From positions 1 to 11,947 of the forward strand of contig DAHXMP010000090.1 of NCBI GenBank assembly GCA_027371665.1: a stretch of DNA of 11,947 nt. The letters run 5' to 3'. The stretch's first letter is position 1; each line of letters opens with the position of its first letter. The translations under genes and the position numbers were made by a program. The notes below the pieces were generated by a model that was not told the origin of the DNA, did not search any database, and saw nothing but the letters and a program-made list of their open reading frames with translations. This document shows, one piece after another, positions 1 to 5,556 of this stretch. This DNA comes from Bacteroidota bacterium. GTDB taxonomy: Bacteria > Bacteroidota > Ignavibacteria > Kapaibacteriales > UBA2268.

Positions 1-120
1 TTTTTGTATATATTTAAATAGTTTGAATCCTTGAGTGACCAAAAAGTTTAGCAACTGTGTAAGTATGTAGAACTAATCAAAATACAAACGTATTTCAAAA
101 ATATTCCCTTTTTATTTATA
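1..120. other. A/T-rich flank downstream of the integrase
   Basis: No coding region is visible here; stop codons are frequent on both strands. A weak hairpin lies at 80-95 (AAATAC, loop AAAC, GTATTT). On the minus strand it follows the integrase stop by about 25 nt and runs into a short T stretch, so it could be a weak terminator, but its stem has only one G-C pair. I found no tRNA or convincing attachment site. Confidence 0.4.
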
Positions 121-1215
121 TTAAACATCAAGCTCTGGCAGCCTATTTACAGCAATTCTTTTCAACTCATCTACTACTCTTAAATATTTTTCCGTATGCT
201 TTAAACCGGAGTGTCCCAAAAGTGATGAGACGGTTTTTATATCGGCAGTTCCAACATCAGTTCTTAAAAGATTGACAGCGTAAGAATGTCTGGCACTGTG
301 CCATGTGATATGTTTGTCAATACCGGCTTTAGCCGTCCATTTATGCAAATTTTTCAAACATGAAGCTATTGATGGTATATGAAAAACTAAGTCGTCAGGC
401 TTTCCTCTCTCTCCGATTAACTTTAGAGCGGTATTGTTCAAATCGTTTATTAATTGAGAATGATTAGAACTGTACTTAGTTTTTGATTGTGTAATAATTA
501 GTTTTTTGCTGATTAAATCAATATTTTTCCATCTAAGCTCTTTTACATCACAATATCTCAATCCCGTGTTAAGTGAGAATAGGAAAGCCTTTTTAATTTC
601 CTTATTGCCAATGTCAGTCTTGCTTAATTTCTTAATTTCATCAATATCTAATATGTCTTTTTTCAGTCCTTCTTGTTTTTGGTTATGAATTTCATCAGCC
701 GGATTAACAGATATAATCTTATCTTTGACGGCTTGCTTCAATACTTTTTTGAATTTGGTGAAGTAATTATAAGGTGTTTCACCATTAAGATTAGATTCTA
801 AATATTGTTTGTATTCTTTGCAAAGGCTCTCTGAGACTTGCTTTACAGAAATTCTTTTTATTCTTTTTGATTTAATAAATTCTTTGAAATGATACAATGA
901 ATACTTAACAATTCTAATATCTTTGTTGCTATAATCAGTAACGAATTTTTCATAAAAAGTTATAAAATCTATTTTTCTTTTAAAAGCCGGAGTGTAATCA
1001 TACTCATTTGCTTGTAGCTCCAATTCACGCTTTGAAGCTGTACTTTTGGCAAGTTCAAGGGTTTCTTTGTTTTTTTGTTTATCAATATTATTTCTTGCCT
1101 TTACTAAATAAAGTTTTGGAAATTCATAGTATCTCTCCCCTGAACTTAAGTAAATATCAAAGTAGAGAGATTGTTTCCCGTTATTGAGTGCCTTTTTTCT
1201 AAGATATACTTTCAT
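121..1215 (-). CDS. Tyrosine recombinase / phage-type integrase (364 aa)
   Basis: Site-specific DNA recombinase of the tyrosine integrase family, which cuts and rejoins DNA through a 3'-phosphotyrosine intermediate and usually integrates or excises a mobile element. Counting from the ATG at 1213-1215, the N-terminal ~75 residues look like the arm-binding domain common in Bacteroidota integrases, residues ~80-180 like the SAM-like core-binding domain, and ~185-364 like the catalytic domain. The catalytic set is complete: R220 (NTGLRYCD), a lysine in TQSKTK (~245), H306 and R309 (WHSARHSY), H335 (LLGHSG) and nucleophile Y344 (EKYLRV). A longer reading from a TTG at 1228-1230 adds five hydrophobic residues; I prefer the ATG because MKVYLRKK is a usual start for this family. 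The gene is very A/T-rich (841-900 has 11 G/C of 60), poorer than relA, which suggests transfer. Its target and element are not visible. Confidence 0.93.
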   Translation of the reverse strand: MKVYLRKKALNNGKQSLYFDIYLSSGERYYEFPKLYLVKARNNIDKQKNKETLELAKSTASKRELELQANEYDYTPAFKRKIDFITFYEKFVTDYSNKDIRIVKYSLYHFKEFIKSKRIKRISVKQVSESLCKEYKQYLESNLNGETPYNYFTKFKKVLKQAVKDKIISVNPADEIHNQKQEGLKKDILDIDEIKKLSKTDIGNKEIKKAFLFSLNTGLRYCDVKELRWKNIDLISKKLIITQSKTKYSSNHSQLINDLNNTALKLIGERGKPDDLVFHIPSIASCLKNLHKWTAKAGIDKHITWHSARHSYAVNLLRTDVGTADIKTVSSLLGHSGLKHTEKYLRVVDELKRIAVNRLPELDV

Positions 1216-1222
1216 AAATAAT

Positions 1223-1323
1223 AGTAACAAAATTAGTCAAAATTTATTATATTGCATTATCGTTTAAACTTGATTACAAATATAATATAAAAGATTTAAA
1301 AAAGTAACAAAATAGTAACAAAA
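1223..1323. repeat. Three direct copies of AGTAACAAAA upstream of the integrase
   Basis: Exact copies lie at 1223-1232, 1303-1312 and 1314-1323; the last two are one base apart (11-bp period) and the first is 80 bp away, just 7 bp upstream of the integrase ATG. On the minus strand the motif reads TTTTGTTACT. Integrases often bind short direct repeats near their own gene (arm-type sites), and operators can look the same. That role is inference; in such A/T-rich DNA partial copies by chance are possible. Confidence 0.45.
1277..1311 (-). promoter_or_regulatory. Candidate Bacteroidota-type promoter for the integrase
   Basis: On the minus strand 1284-1277 reads TATATTTG, a full match to the TAnnTTTG -7 box of Bacteroidota housekeeping promoters. 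A TTTG that could be the -33 box lies at 1311-1308, 23 nt upstream, slightly longer than the usual spacing. It would give a leader of roughly 55 nt before the ATG at 1215. It overlaps one of the 10-bp repeats, so the repeats could regulate it. Confidence 0.4.
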
Positions 1324-1454
1324 AAAGACAAAACATGAGAAATTATAAGAAAAGAAATGAAAATAAAATGTTTGAAATGCTGATTATATCTATATTTGTT
1401 TATTCTTTGTTTTCCCTTTTTTAACAGTTTAGTTAATGTCCCCGCTACTAAATC

Positions 1455-1563
1455 AATTGCGAATTACAATTGACGAATTATGAATGGTGGTTTGTCATCC
1501 GGAACTTTAGAGGGCAGAATATTTTCTGCCCTTGTTTTAATTATCCATTTACAATTAGCAATT
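1455..1563. repeat. Palindromic MITE-like unit
   Basis: Positions 1455-1480 and the reverse complement of 1538-1563 match at 19 of 26 bases without gaps, starting with AATTGC at both outer ends and ending in AATTA. The 57 bp between them hold a perfect 9-bp hairpin (1511-1532). Nested inverted repeats around a terminator hairpin, with no coding capacity, resemble a miniature inverted-repeat element or an intergenic palindromic repeat. No clear target-site duplication was seen, and no copy number can be known from one window. Confidence 0.45.
1511..1538 (+). terminator. Factor-independent terminator hairpin, plus orientation
   Basis: Perfect 9-bp stem AGGGCAGAA (1511-1519) with TTCTGCCCT (1524-1532), a 4-nt loop, then TTGTTTT. 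The T tract is on the plus strand only; read on the minus strand the hairpin is followed by CTCTAAAG. The flanking genes, integrase and relA, are both minus-strand, so this terminator serves neither and may belong to the repeat unit that contains it. Confidence 0.6.
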
Positions 1564-1574
1564 ATTTTTTAAAT

Positions 1575-1627
1575 TTTTTAAAAGTAATTTTAAAACCGCT
1601 TCTAAACGGATTTCTTACTTTTAAAAA
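1575..1627. repeat. 53-nt hairpin with perfect 13-bp outer stem
   Basis: TTTTTAAAAGTAA at 1575-1587 is the exact reverse complement of 1615-1627. Inside, AAA (1592-1594) pairs with TTT (1611-1613) and CCG (1596-1598) with CGG (1607-1609), leaving an 8-nt apical loop (1599-1606). It lies about 125 nt beyond the relA stop on the transcribed side and might act as a 3' end structure for that message, but no clean U tract follows on the minus strand. Confidence 0.5.
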
Positions 1628-1671
1628 TAAATAACCTGATTTTTTCCCGACCGTTTTTTGAAATATCTTTT

Positions 1672-1701
1672 GCCGCTCTTTGCGGCTTAGCGACTTTGCG
1701 A
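1672..1701. repeat. Three 8-nt tandem units (CTTwGCGn) with a GC hairpin
   Basis: CTTTGCGG (1678-1685), CTTAGCGA (1686-1693) and CTTTGCGA (1694-1701) form three consecutive 8-nt units, and the first is part of a hairpin GCCGC (1672-1676) / GCGGC (1682-1686). From memory, similar CGCAAAG/CGCTAAG strings occur between genes in many unrelated bacterial genomes. It sits about 50 nt past the relA stop and is clearly richer in G/C than the DNA around it. Confidence 0.5.
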
Positions 1702-1751
1702 GAAAAAATAAGATTAAAGTGAAAAAAGTGAAAGAATGAATTTTTGTTCTC

Positions 1752-4007
1752 TCACTCGTTATATCTTTCCACTGTCTTAATGCCGGGGATGGATTTAAGT
1801 TTGTCGAATATTGAGTTCAATCCGTCAATGCCTGAAACGCTAACGGTCAGAATACCTTCAAAACCGTCATCCATATGATTGATATTGATGCCTTTGAAAT
1901 TGGAGACTACCGAAGAAACGACTTTTGTCGTTATATCTTTAAACTTAGACGGCTTTTCCTCTGCCGTGAATCTTAATTTAACCGTGAAATCCTTATGAAC
2001 AAGGCTCGACCAATCCATTTCAAAAACCGAGGGCTGATGCGACCCGATGAGATATTTCACCTGCGGGCAGTTTTTCCGGTGAACTACTATTTCGCTTCCC
2101 GCTTTGACATGCCCGATGATTTCATCGCCGGGGATAGGATTACAACACTTGGCATAAGATACATTGACTGAAGCGGTTTTAATTTTCGTGCTTATTGTAT
2201 CGTTGCTTTCTTTCGGTTTCTGCCCGTTCCCGTTAGGAATAAGCTCAAAACCGTTCAGATTATCGAATTTCAAATCCCTCTTCTTTTCGACGAGATATTC
2301 ATAGACAACTGCAATGTCGAGGTTAGAAGAGCCAATTGCATAATAGAAATCTTTCGGAGATTTGAATTTCAGGTTCTTAAGCATATCTTCCATCATGCCG
2401 TCATCGGTAACTATGGCGTACCGGTTAACAATGCCCTGCCAGATTTTTTCACCTTTCTCAGTGGAATTTTTCTTTTCGTCTTTCAGGTATTTCTGTATAA
2501 TAGAACGGGCTCTTTGGGTTACCACGCATTTGAGCCATTCCTTAGAAGGCTTCTGGTTTTTGGATGTAAGGATTTCAATCGTATCGCCGCTCTCGAGCTT
2601 ATAATTCAACGGTACAACCTTCCCGTTTACTTTTGCCCCGATACAATGGAAACCGATTTCGGTATGTATAGCGAATGCAAAATCAAGCGGAGTGGAGTTT
2701 TTTGGGAATTTCCTGAATTCCGAAGCCGGGGTAAAAACGAAAATCTCATCGTTAAAGAGATTGTTGTTTACGCTTTCCAAAAGCTCTTCCGGTGGCTCGT
2801 CGCCGGCATATTCGAAAACGCTTCGGACAAGGTCCATCCACTCTTCGATATTTTTATCGTCGAGAACGGATTGCGCCGGCAGGAAGCCTCTTTTATAATT
2901 GAAATGTGCAGCGACACCACGTTCTGCAACTTCGTGCATTTTCCTGGTTCTGATTTGTACTTCAACGGGTTTGCCGTCCTGAGCAAGAACCGCTGTATGG
3001 AGCGACTGGTAGCTGTTTTTCTTCGGATTTGAAATATAATCTTTGAAAGTTCCGGGGACAGGCTTGAAAATATCGGATATTATTCCGTAAACGATGAAGC
3101 AGTAAGAACTGTCGTCGGTTTCGAGAATGATACGAATTGCAAACAGGTCGAAAAGCTCTTTCATAGGCAGGCCGCGGAGCTGCATTTTGTTGAATATCGA
3201 ATAAATGTGCTTGGGCCTTCCGAACATTTCAAACTTGATGTTTTTCTTTTTCAAAATTTCATCCTTTGTCAATCCTTCGGTAATCGGCTTTGAGAACTCT
3301 TTGATATACTCTTCTCTCTGTTTCCTTGTGAGCTGAAGCTCGCTGTCAATTTCGCTATAAGCAATTGGATTCAGAAATTTGAAAGCCAGGTCCTCGAGTT
3401 CCCATTTAAGTGTGCCGAGCCCGAATCTATGGGCAAAAGGAGCAAAAATTTCGAGAGTTTCTTCGGACATTTTTATTTGTTTTTCAGTGTTGAGATGCTC
3501 CAGGGTTCGCATATTGTGGAGCCTGTCTGCTATTTTAATAAGGATGATTCTTACATCTTTGAAAAGAGCAAGAAGCATTTTCCTGTAATTTTCGAGATGT
3601 TCGAACTGATGTCCTTCGATATACCTGATTTTTGTAATATGCTCGACAATTTCGGCTATCGTATTTCCGAACTCATTTTGTATATCTTTCAAACCGAAAG
3701 TATCCCCTTCGTCAATAACATTATGCAAAAGGGCAGAAGCAACGGAAATATCATCGAGTGGCATTTCGTCAACGACAATCAGAGCAACAGCTACCGGGTG
3801 ACTATAAAAAGGTGTACCGGAATAACGAATTTTATTTTTATGAGTATCATAGCACCAGTTGAACGCCTTTTTAATCAGCTTTTCATCGTAAGAGTGAAGG
3901 TTCTTTTTGCAATGACTGAGCAAATAATCCAAGTCACTTTTGGGGTCAAGCCCCAAGATATGTTCCTTTTCCTCTTCTGTCTTTTTCTTGAGTAAATGGA
4001 TTGCCAT
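1752..4007 (-). CDS. relA: RelA/SpoT-family (p)ppGpp synthetase with altered hydrolase motif (751 aa)
   Basis: Long RSH enzyme of the stringent response, making the alarmone (p)ppGpp from ATP and GDP/GTP. Domain order is complete: HD hydrolase domain (~45-200), synthetase domain (~255-375), TGS (~420-482), linker, zinc-finger-like CC region (SYAKCCNPIPGDEI, ~617-630) and C-terminal ACT (~673-751). In the synthetase domain the key acidic residues D287 (FDLFAIR) and E349 (VEVQIRT) are present, while the motif usually RFKD in bifunctional enzymes reads TFKD (320-323). In the hydrolase domain H70, H95 and D161 remain, but the HDxxED signature reads HNVIDE (95-100): the metal-binding Asp is Asn and the catalytic Glu-Asp pair is swapped. 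I infer a mainly synthetic, RelA-like enzyme with weak or no hydrolase; a separate SpoT/Rel would then be expected. No Shine-Dalgarno precedes the ATG. The gene follows the cupin gene by 74 nt on the same strand. Confidence 0.93.
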   Translation of the reverse strand: MAIHLLKKKTEEEKEHILGLDPKSDLDYLLSHCKKNLHSYDEKLIKKAFNWCYDTHKNKIRYSGTPFYSHPVAVALIVVDEMPLDDISVASALLHNVIDEGDTFGLKDIQNEFGNTIAEIVEHITKIRYIEGHQFEHLENYRKMLLALFKDVRIILIKIADRLHNMRTLEHLNTEKQIKMSEETLEIFAPFAHRFGLGTLKWELEDLAFKFLNPIAYSEIDSELQLTRKQREEYIKEFSKPITEGLTKDEILKKKNIKFEMFGRPKHIYSIFNKMQLRGLPMKELFDLFAIRIILETDDSSYCFIVYGIISDIFKPVPGTFKDYISNPKKNSYQSLHTAVLAQDGKPVEVQIRTRKMHEVAERGVAAHFNYKRGFLPAQSVLDDKNIEEWMDLVRSVFEYAGDEPPEELLESVNNNLFNDEIFVFTPASEFRKFPKNSTPLDFAFAIHTEIGFHCIGAKVNGKVVPLNYKLESGDTIEILTSKNQKPSKEWLKCVVTQRARSIIQKYLKDEKKNSTEKGEKIWQGIVNRYAIVTDDGMMEDMLKNLKFKSPKDFYYAIGSSNLDIAVVYEYLVEKKRDLKFDNLNGFELIPNGNGQKPKESNDTISTKIKTASVNVSYAKCCNPIPGDEIIGHVKAGSEIVVHRKNCPQVKYLIGSHQPSVFEMDWSSLVHKDFTVKLRFTAEEKPSKFKDITTKVVSSVVSNFKGININHMDDGFEGILTVSVSGIDGLNSIFDKLKSIPGIKTVERYNE

Positions 4008-4081
4008 ACTATAAATAAATTTATTGCAAAATCAGATTGAAAATTGACGTTTTAATTCCGATAAAAATTTAAGGAAACAGT

Positions 4082-4348
4082 TTAATCGAAATTATAATGC
4101 TTCCTGATAGGCTCTGTAACATTCCAGACGCATTTTAAACCTACGGGGAAGACAACATAATCGCCCTTTTTAATTTCAACTTCCTCGAAAGGAGTTTTGA
4201 TAATTGCTTTGCCTTCGAGGATGAGGCACATTTCCTGGGAATCGTAATACCAGTCGAATGCTGAAACTTCTTTTGTCCAGATGGGCCAGCTTTTAATACT
4301 CATTTGCTTAATTTCATCGTCAGATAGTTTTTTGATAACAATTTTCAT
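4082..4348 (-). CDS. Small cupin-domain protein (88 aa)
   Basis: A single cupin barrel resembling the Cupin_3 / DUF861 group (related to the ureidoglycine aminohydrolase cupin). Visible marks are the cupin core EMCLILEGKA (~39-48), the turn EVEIKKGDYVVFP (~56-68) and the closing strand CVWNVTEPIRKHY (~73-85). Most metal-binding histidines of classical cupins are absent, so a catalytic role is uncertain; members of this group are usually of unknown function. The length is typical for a stand-alone domain. It starts 19 nt after the stop of the CoA-binding gene and ends 74 nt before relA, so it is probably co-transcribed with both. No signal peptide is present, so it should be cytoplasmic. Confidence 0.82.
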   Translation of the reverse strand: MKIVIKKLSDDEIKQMSIKSWPIWTKEVSAFDWYYDSQEMCLILEGKAIIKTPFEEVEIKKGDYVVFPVGLKCVWNVTEPIRKHYNFD

Positions 4349-4367
4349 GGAAATTCTAATAACTTTT

Positions 4368-4769
4368 TTACAAATTTTTATATTCTTTCAGCATACATTT
4401 GTCCTGAACAAAAGCTATGCCGTTCTCTTCGGCTAATTTTTTCGCATCGTCGTTGATAATTCCTTCCTGGAGCCAAACTACGTCAATGTCGCCTTTTTCT
4501 TTTTTTCTTTCGACAGCTTCCTGAACGACACCGAGAGCCAAATCGGAGGGCCTGAATACGTCGAGGATTTCGATTTTATCGGGAATATCCATCAGTTTCG
4601 GATAAGCCTTCTTCCCGTCTATTTCTGCGGCAGTGGGATTTATAAGAATTATATTATATCCTACTGATTCCAAAAATGCAGGAACAAAATTTGATGGTTT
4701 AGACGGATTCGATGACATGCCGTAAACTGCTATAGTCTTATAATCTTCATAAATTGATTTAATTGACAT
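4368..4769 (-). CDS. CoA-binding protein, YccU-like (133 aa)
   Basis: Small Rossmann-fold protein of the CoA_binding_2 (YccU) family, related to the CoA-binding domain of succinyl-CoA synthetase alpha subunits. The N-terminal strand and loop IAVYGMSSNPSKPS (~13-26), the following GYNIILINP (~37-45), the central IEILDVFRPSD (~67-77) and the C-terminal VVWLQEGI...FVQDKCMLKEY block are the family signatures, and the length is normal. The exact physiological role of the family is not settled; binding of CoA or an acyl-CoA is the accepted property. It is the first gene of a probable minus-strand unit with the cupin and relA. A strong AAAGGTG ribosome binding site precedes the chosen ATG, which is rare in this window. 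Confidence 0.88.
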   Translation of the reverse strand: MSIKSIYEDYKTIAVYGMSSNPSKPSNFVPAFLESVGYNIILINPTAAEIDGKKAYPKLMDIPDKIEILDVFRPSDLALGVVQEAVERKKEKGDIDVVWLQEGIINDDAKKLAEENGIAFVQDKCMLKEYKNL

Positions 4770-4848
4770 TTTTCACCTTTCTAAAAATAAAAATTATTAA
4801 GTTTGACGATATTAAATATAAATGATTTTTTAATATGTTTTAATAAAA
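4770..4848. promoter_or_regulatory. Divergent promoter region
   Basis: These 79 bp separate the minus-strand CoA-binding/cupin/relA unit from the plus-strand string that begins with the MNT gene, so promoters for both must lie here or inside the genes. It is almost pure A/T. On the plus strand a TTTGACG (4802-4808) and a TATGTTTT (4834-4841, one mismatch to TAnnTTTG) are seen, but they are 28 nt apart, too far for a standard pair. No operator-like palindrome stands out. Confidence 0.35.
4774..4780 (-). promoter_or_regulatory. Strong ribosome binding site of the CoA-binding gene
   Basis: On the minus strand 4780-4774 reads AAAGGTG, with a short 4-nt spacer to the ATG at 4769-4767. It fixes the start of the gene and is one of the few clear Shine-Dalgarno sites in the window. 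Confidence 0.6.
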
Positions 4849-5187
4849 ATGAATATGCAGGACGAAAAATTTAATTTGATTCGTGAGCAAATTCTTAATA
4901 TTGTCTTTAAATATCTCGATAAGGATAAGACAATCGTATATCTTTTCGGTTCGAGGGCTGAGGGAACGAACGGGAGATTTTCGGATATTGATATAGGTAT
5001 TGAATTTAGCGAGGGAGATGTTCCTTCAAAAGAGTTTTTGAGCATTGGGGAAGAAGTAAACAATAAAGTTGATACATTATTAAAAATTGATGTTGTGGAT
5101 TTTAACAGACTAAACAATGAATTTAAAAATTTTGCATTAAAAGAAGCTATTATATGGCATTCTCCGAAAAATATGTTAAAAGATTAG
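4849..5187 (+). CDS. mntA: MNT-type nucleotidyltransferase, MntA-like antitoxin (112 aa)
   Basis: Minimal nucleotidyltransferase of the MNT family. In studied type VII toxin-antitoxin pairs the MntA antitoxin uses ATP to add AMP to a tyrosine of the partner HEPN toxin and so silences it. The signature GSX10DXD is exact here: G34-S35 (LFGSRAEG), ten residues, D46-I-D48 (SDIDIG), and a third carboxylate, probably D81, in the strand KIDVVDF. The length is typical, with no membrane segment or signal peptide. It overlaps the HEPN gene by 34 nt in another frame, so the two are translationally linked. The antitoxin gene comes first, as in the H. influenzae HI0073/HI0074 pair. No good Shine-Dalgarno is seen; an in-frame ATG two codons downstream is an equally possible start. 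DNA-repair or antibiotic-modifying nucleotidyltransferases share the fold, but the partner gene argues for the MNT/HEPN pair. Confidence 0.88.
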   Translation: MNMQDEKFNLIREQILNIVFKYLDKDKTIVYLFGSRAEGTNGRFSDIDIGIEFSEGDVPSKEFLSIGEEVNNKVDTLLKIDVVDFNRLNNEFKNFALKEAIIWHSPKNMLKD

Positions 5188-5552
5188 CAAGTTTAGAGAA
5201 GGCGTACGGCAAGCTGGAAAATTGCCAAACTCTGAAATTAAACAATGATGTTCTTGTCGAAGTCGTTACAAAGAGATTTGAATATACATTCGAATCTTTG
5301 TGGAAAACGATTAAAACATATTTGCTGGAAATGAAAGGCATTGATTGCAGTTCGCCGATGGATTGTTTTAAATCGGCTTTTCAGGAACGGTTAATTCCTC
5401 CCGATTACGAAAATATATTCATTGATATTATCAGGACGAGAAATGAAATTGTTCATATTTATGATGAGGATGCCGCAAAAACAGTTTATGGGAAGATCGT
5501 ATCGGATTATATTGATGCGATTGGGTTGGTTGTCGAAAATCTAAAAAAATAA
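5154..5552 (+). CDS. hepT: HEPN-domain protein, HepT-like toxin / NTase-associated (132 aa)
   Basis: All-alpha HEPN protein of the group annotated as nucleotidyltransferase substrate-binding (HI0074-like). HEPN toxins of type VII systems are RNases whose catalytic motif RX4HXY also carries the tyrosine that is AMPylated by MntA. The motif is complete: R96-NEIV-H101-I-Y103 in RTRNEIVHIYDE. The N-terminal helix EKYVKRLASLEKAYGKLE (~5-22) is characteristic of the family and supports the ATG at 5154, inside the end of mntA; AGAAG at 5142-5146 could serve as its ribosome binding site. The product is cytoplasmic and of usual length. The next gene starts 4 nt after its stop, tying the module to the sugar operon. 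Toxic activity is inferred from the family; some HI0074-like proteins have no shown toxicity. Confidence 0.86.
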   Translation: MAFSEKYVKRLASLEKAYGKLENCQTLKLNNDVLVEVVTKRFEYTFESLWKTIKTYLLEMKGIDCSSPMDCFKSAFQERLIPPDYENIFIDIIRTRNEIVHIYDEDAAKTVYGKIVSDYIDAIGLVVENLKK

Positions 5553-5556
5553 TTCA

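Larger units (their letters stand above)
1216..1751. other. Repeat-rich intergenic region between integrase and relA
   Basis: About 535 bp without a convincing gene. It holds, from left to right, a candidate integrase promoter, three copies of a 10-bp motif, a 29-codon open frame of doubtful status on the plus strand (1335-1424), a palindromic MITE-like unit with a plus-strand terminator (1455-1563), a 53-nt hairpin (1575-1627) and an 8-nt tandem repeat (1678-1701). The density of inverted repeats suggests accumulated mobile or repeat sequence at a junction. No clear factor-independent terminator for the minus-strand relA transcript was seen. Confidence 0.6.

Noticed and set aside
21..41. A tRNA 3'-end look-alike (GTTTGAATCC followed by ACCA) near the integrase, a possible attachment site.
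   Set aside because: The conserved C56 is T, the expected T-stem bases do not pair, and the ACCA does not fall at the acceptor end. No matching 5' half is present.
1281..1286. TATAAT on the plus strand as a promoter for a small plus-strand transcript.
   Set aside because: No -35 at a usable distance (TTGATT is 5 nt away, TTGCAT 23 nt), and the sigma-70 consensus of E. coli is a poor guide in this lineage; the minus-strand TAnnTTTG box over the same bases is the better reading.
2514..3032. 172-codon open frame on the plus strand.
   Set aside because: It lies fully antisense within relA, whose domains are complete and in register; the translation shows no known motif.
3429..3995. 188-codon open frame on the plus strand.
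   Set aside because: Antisense shadow of the relA hydrolase domain with no family resemblance.
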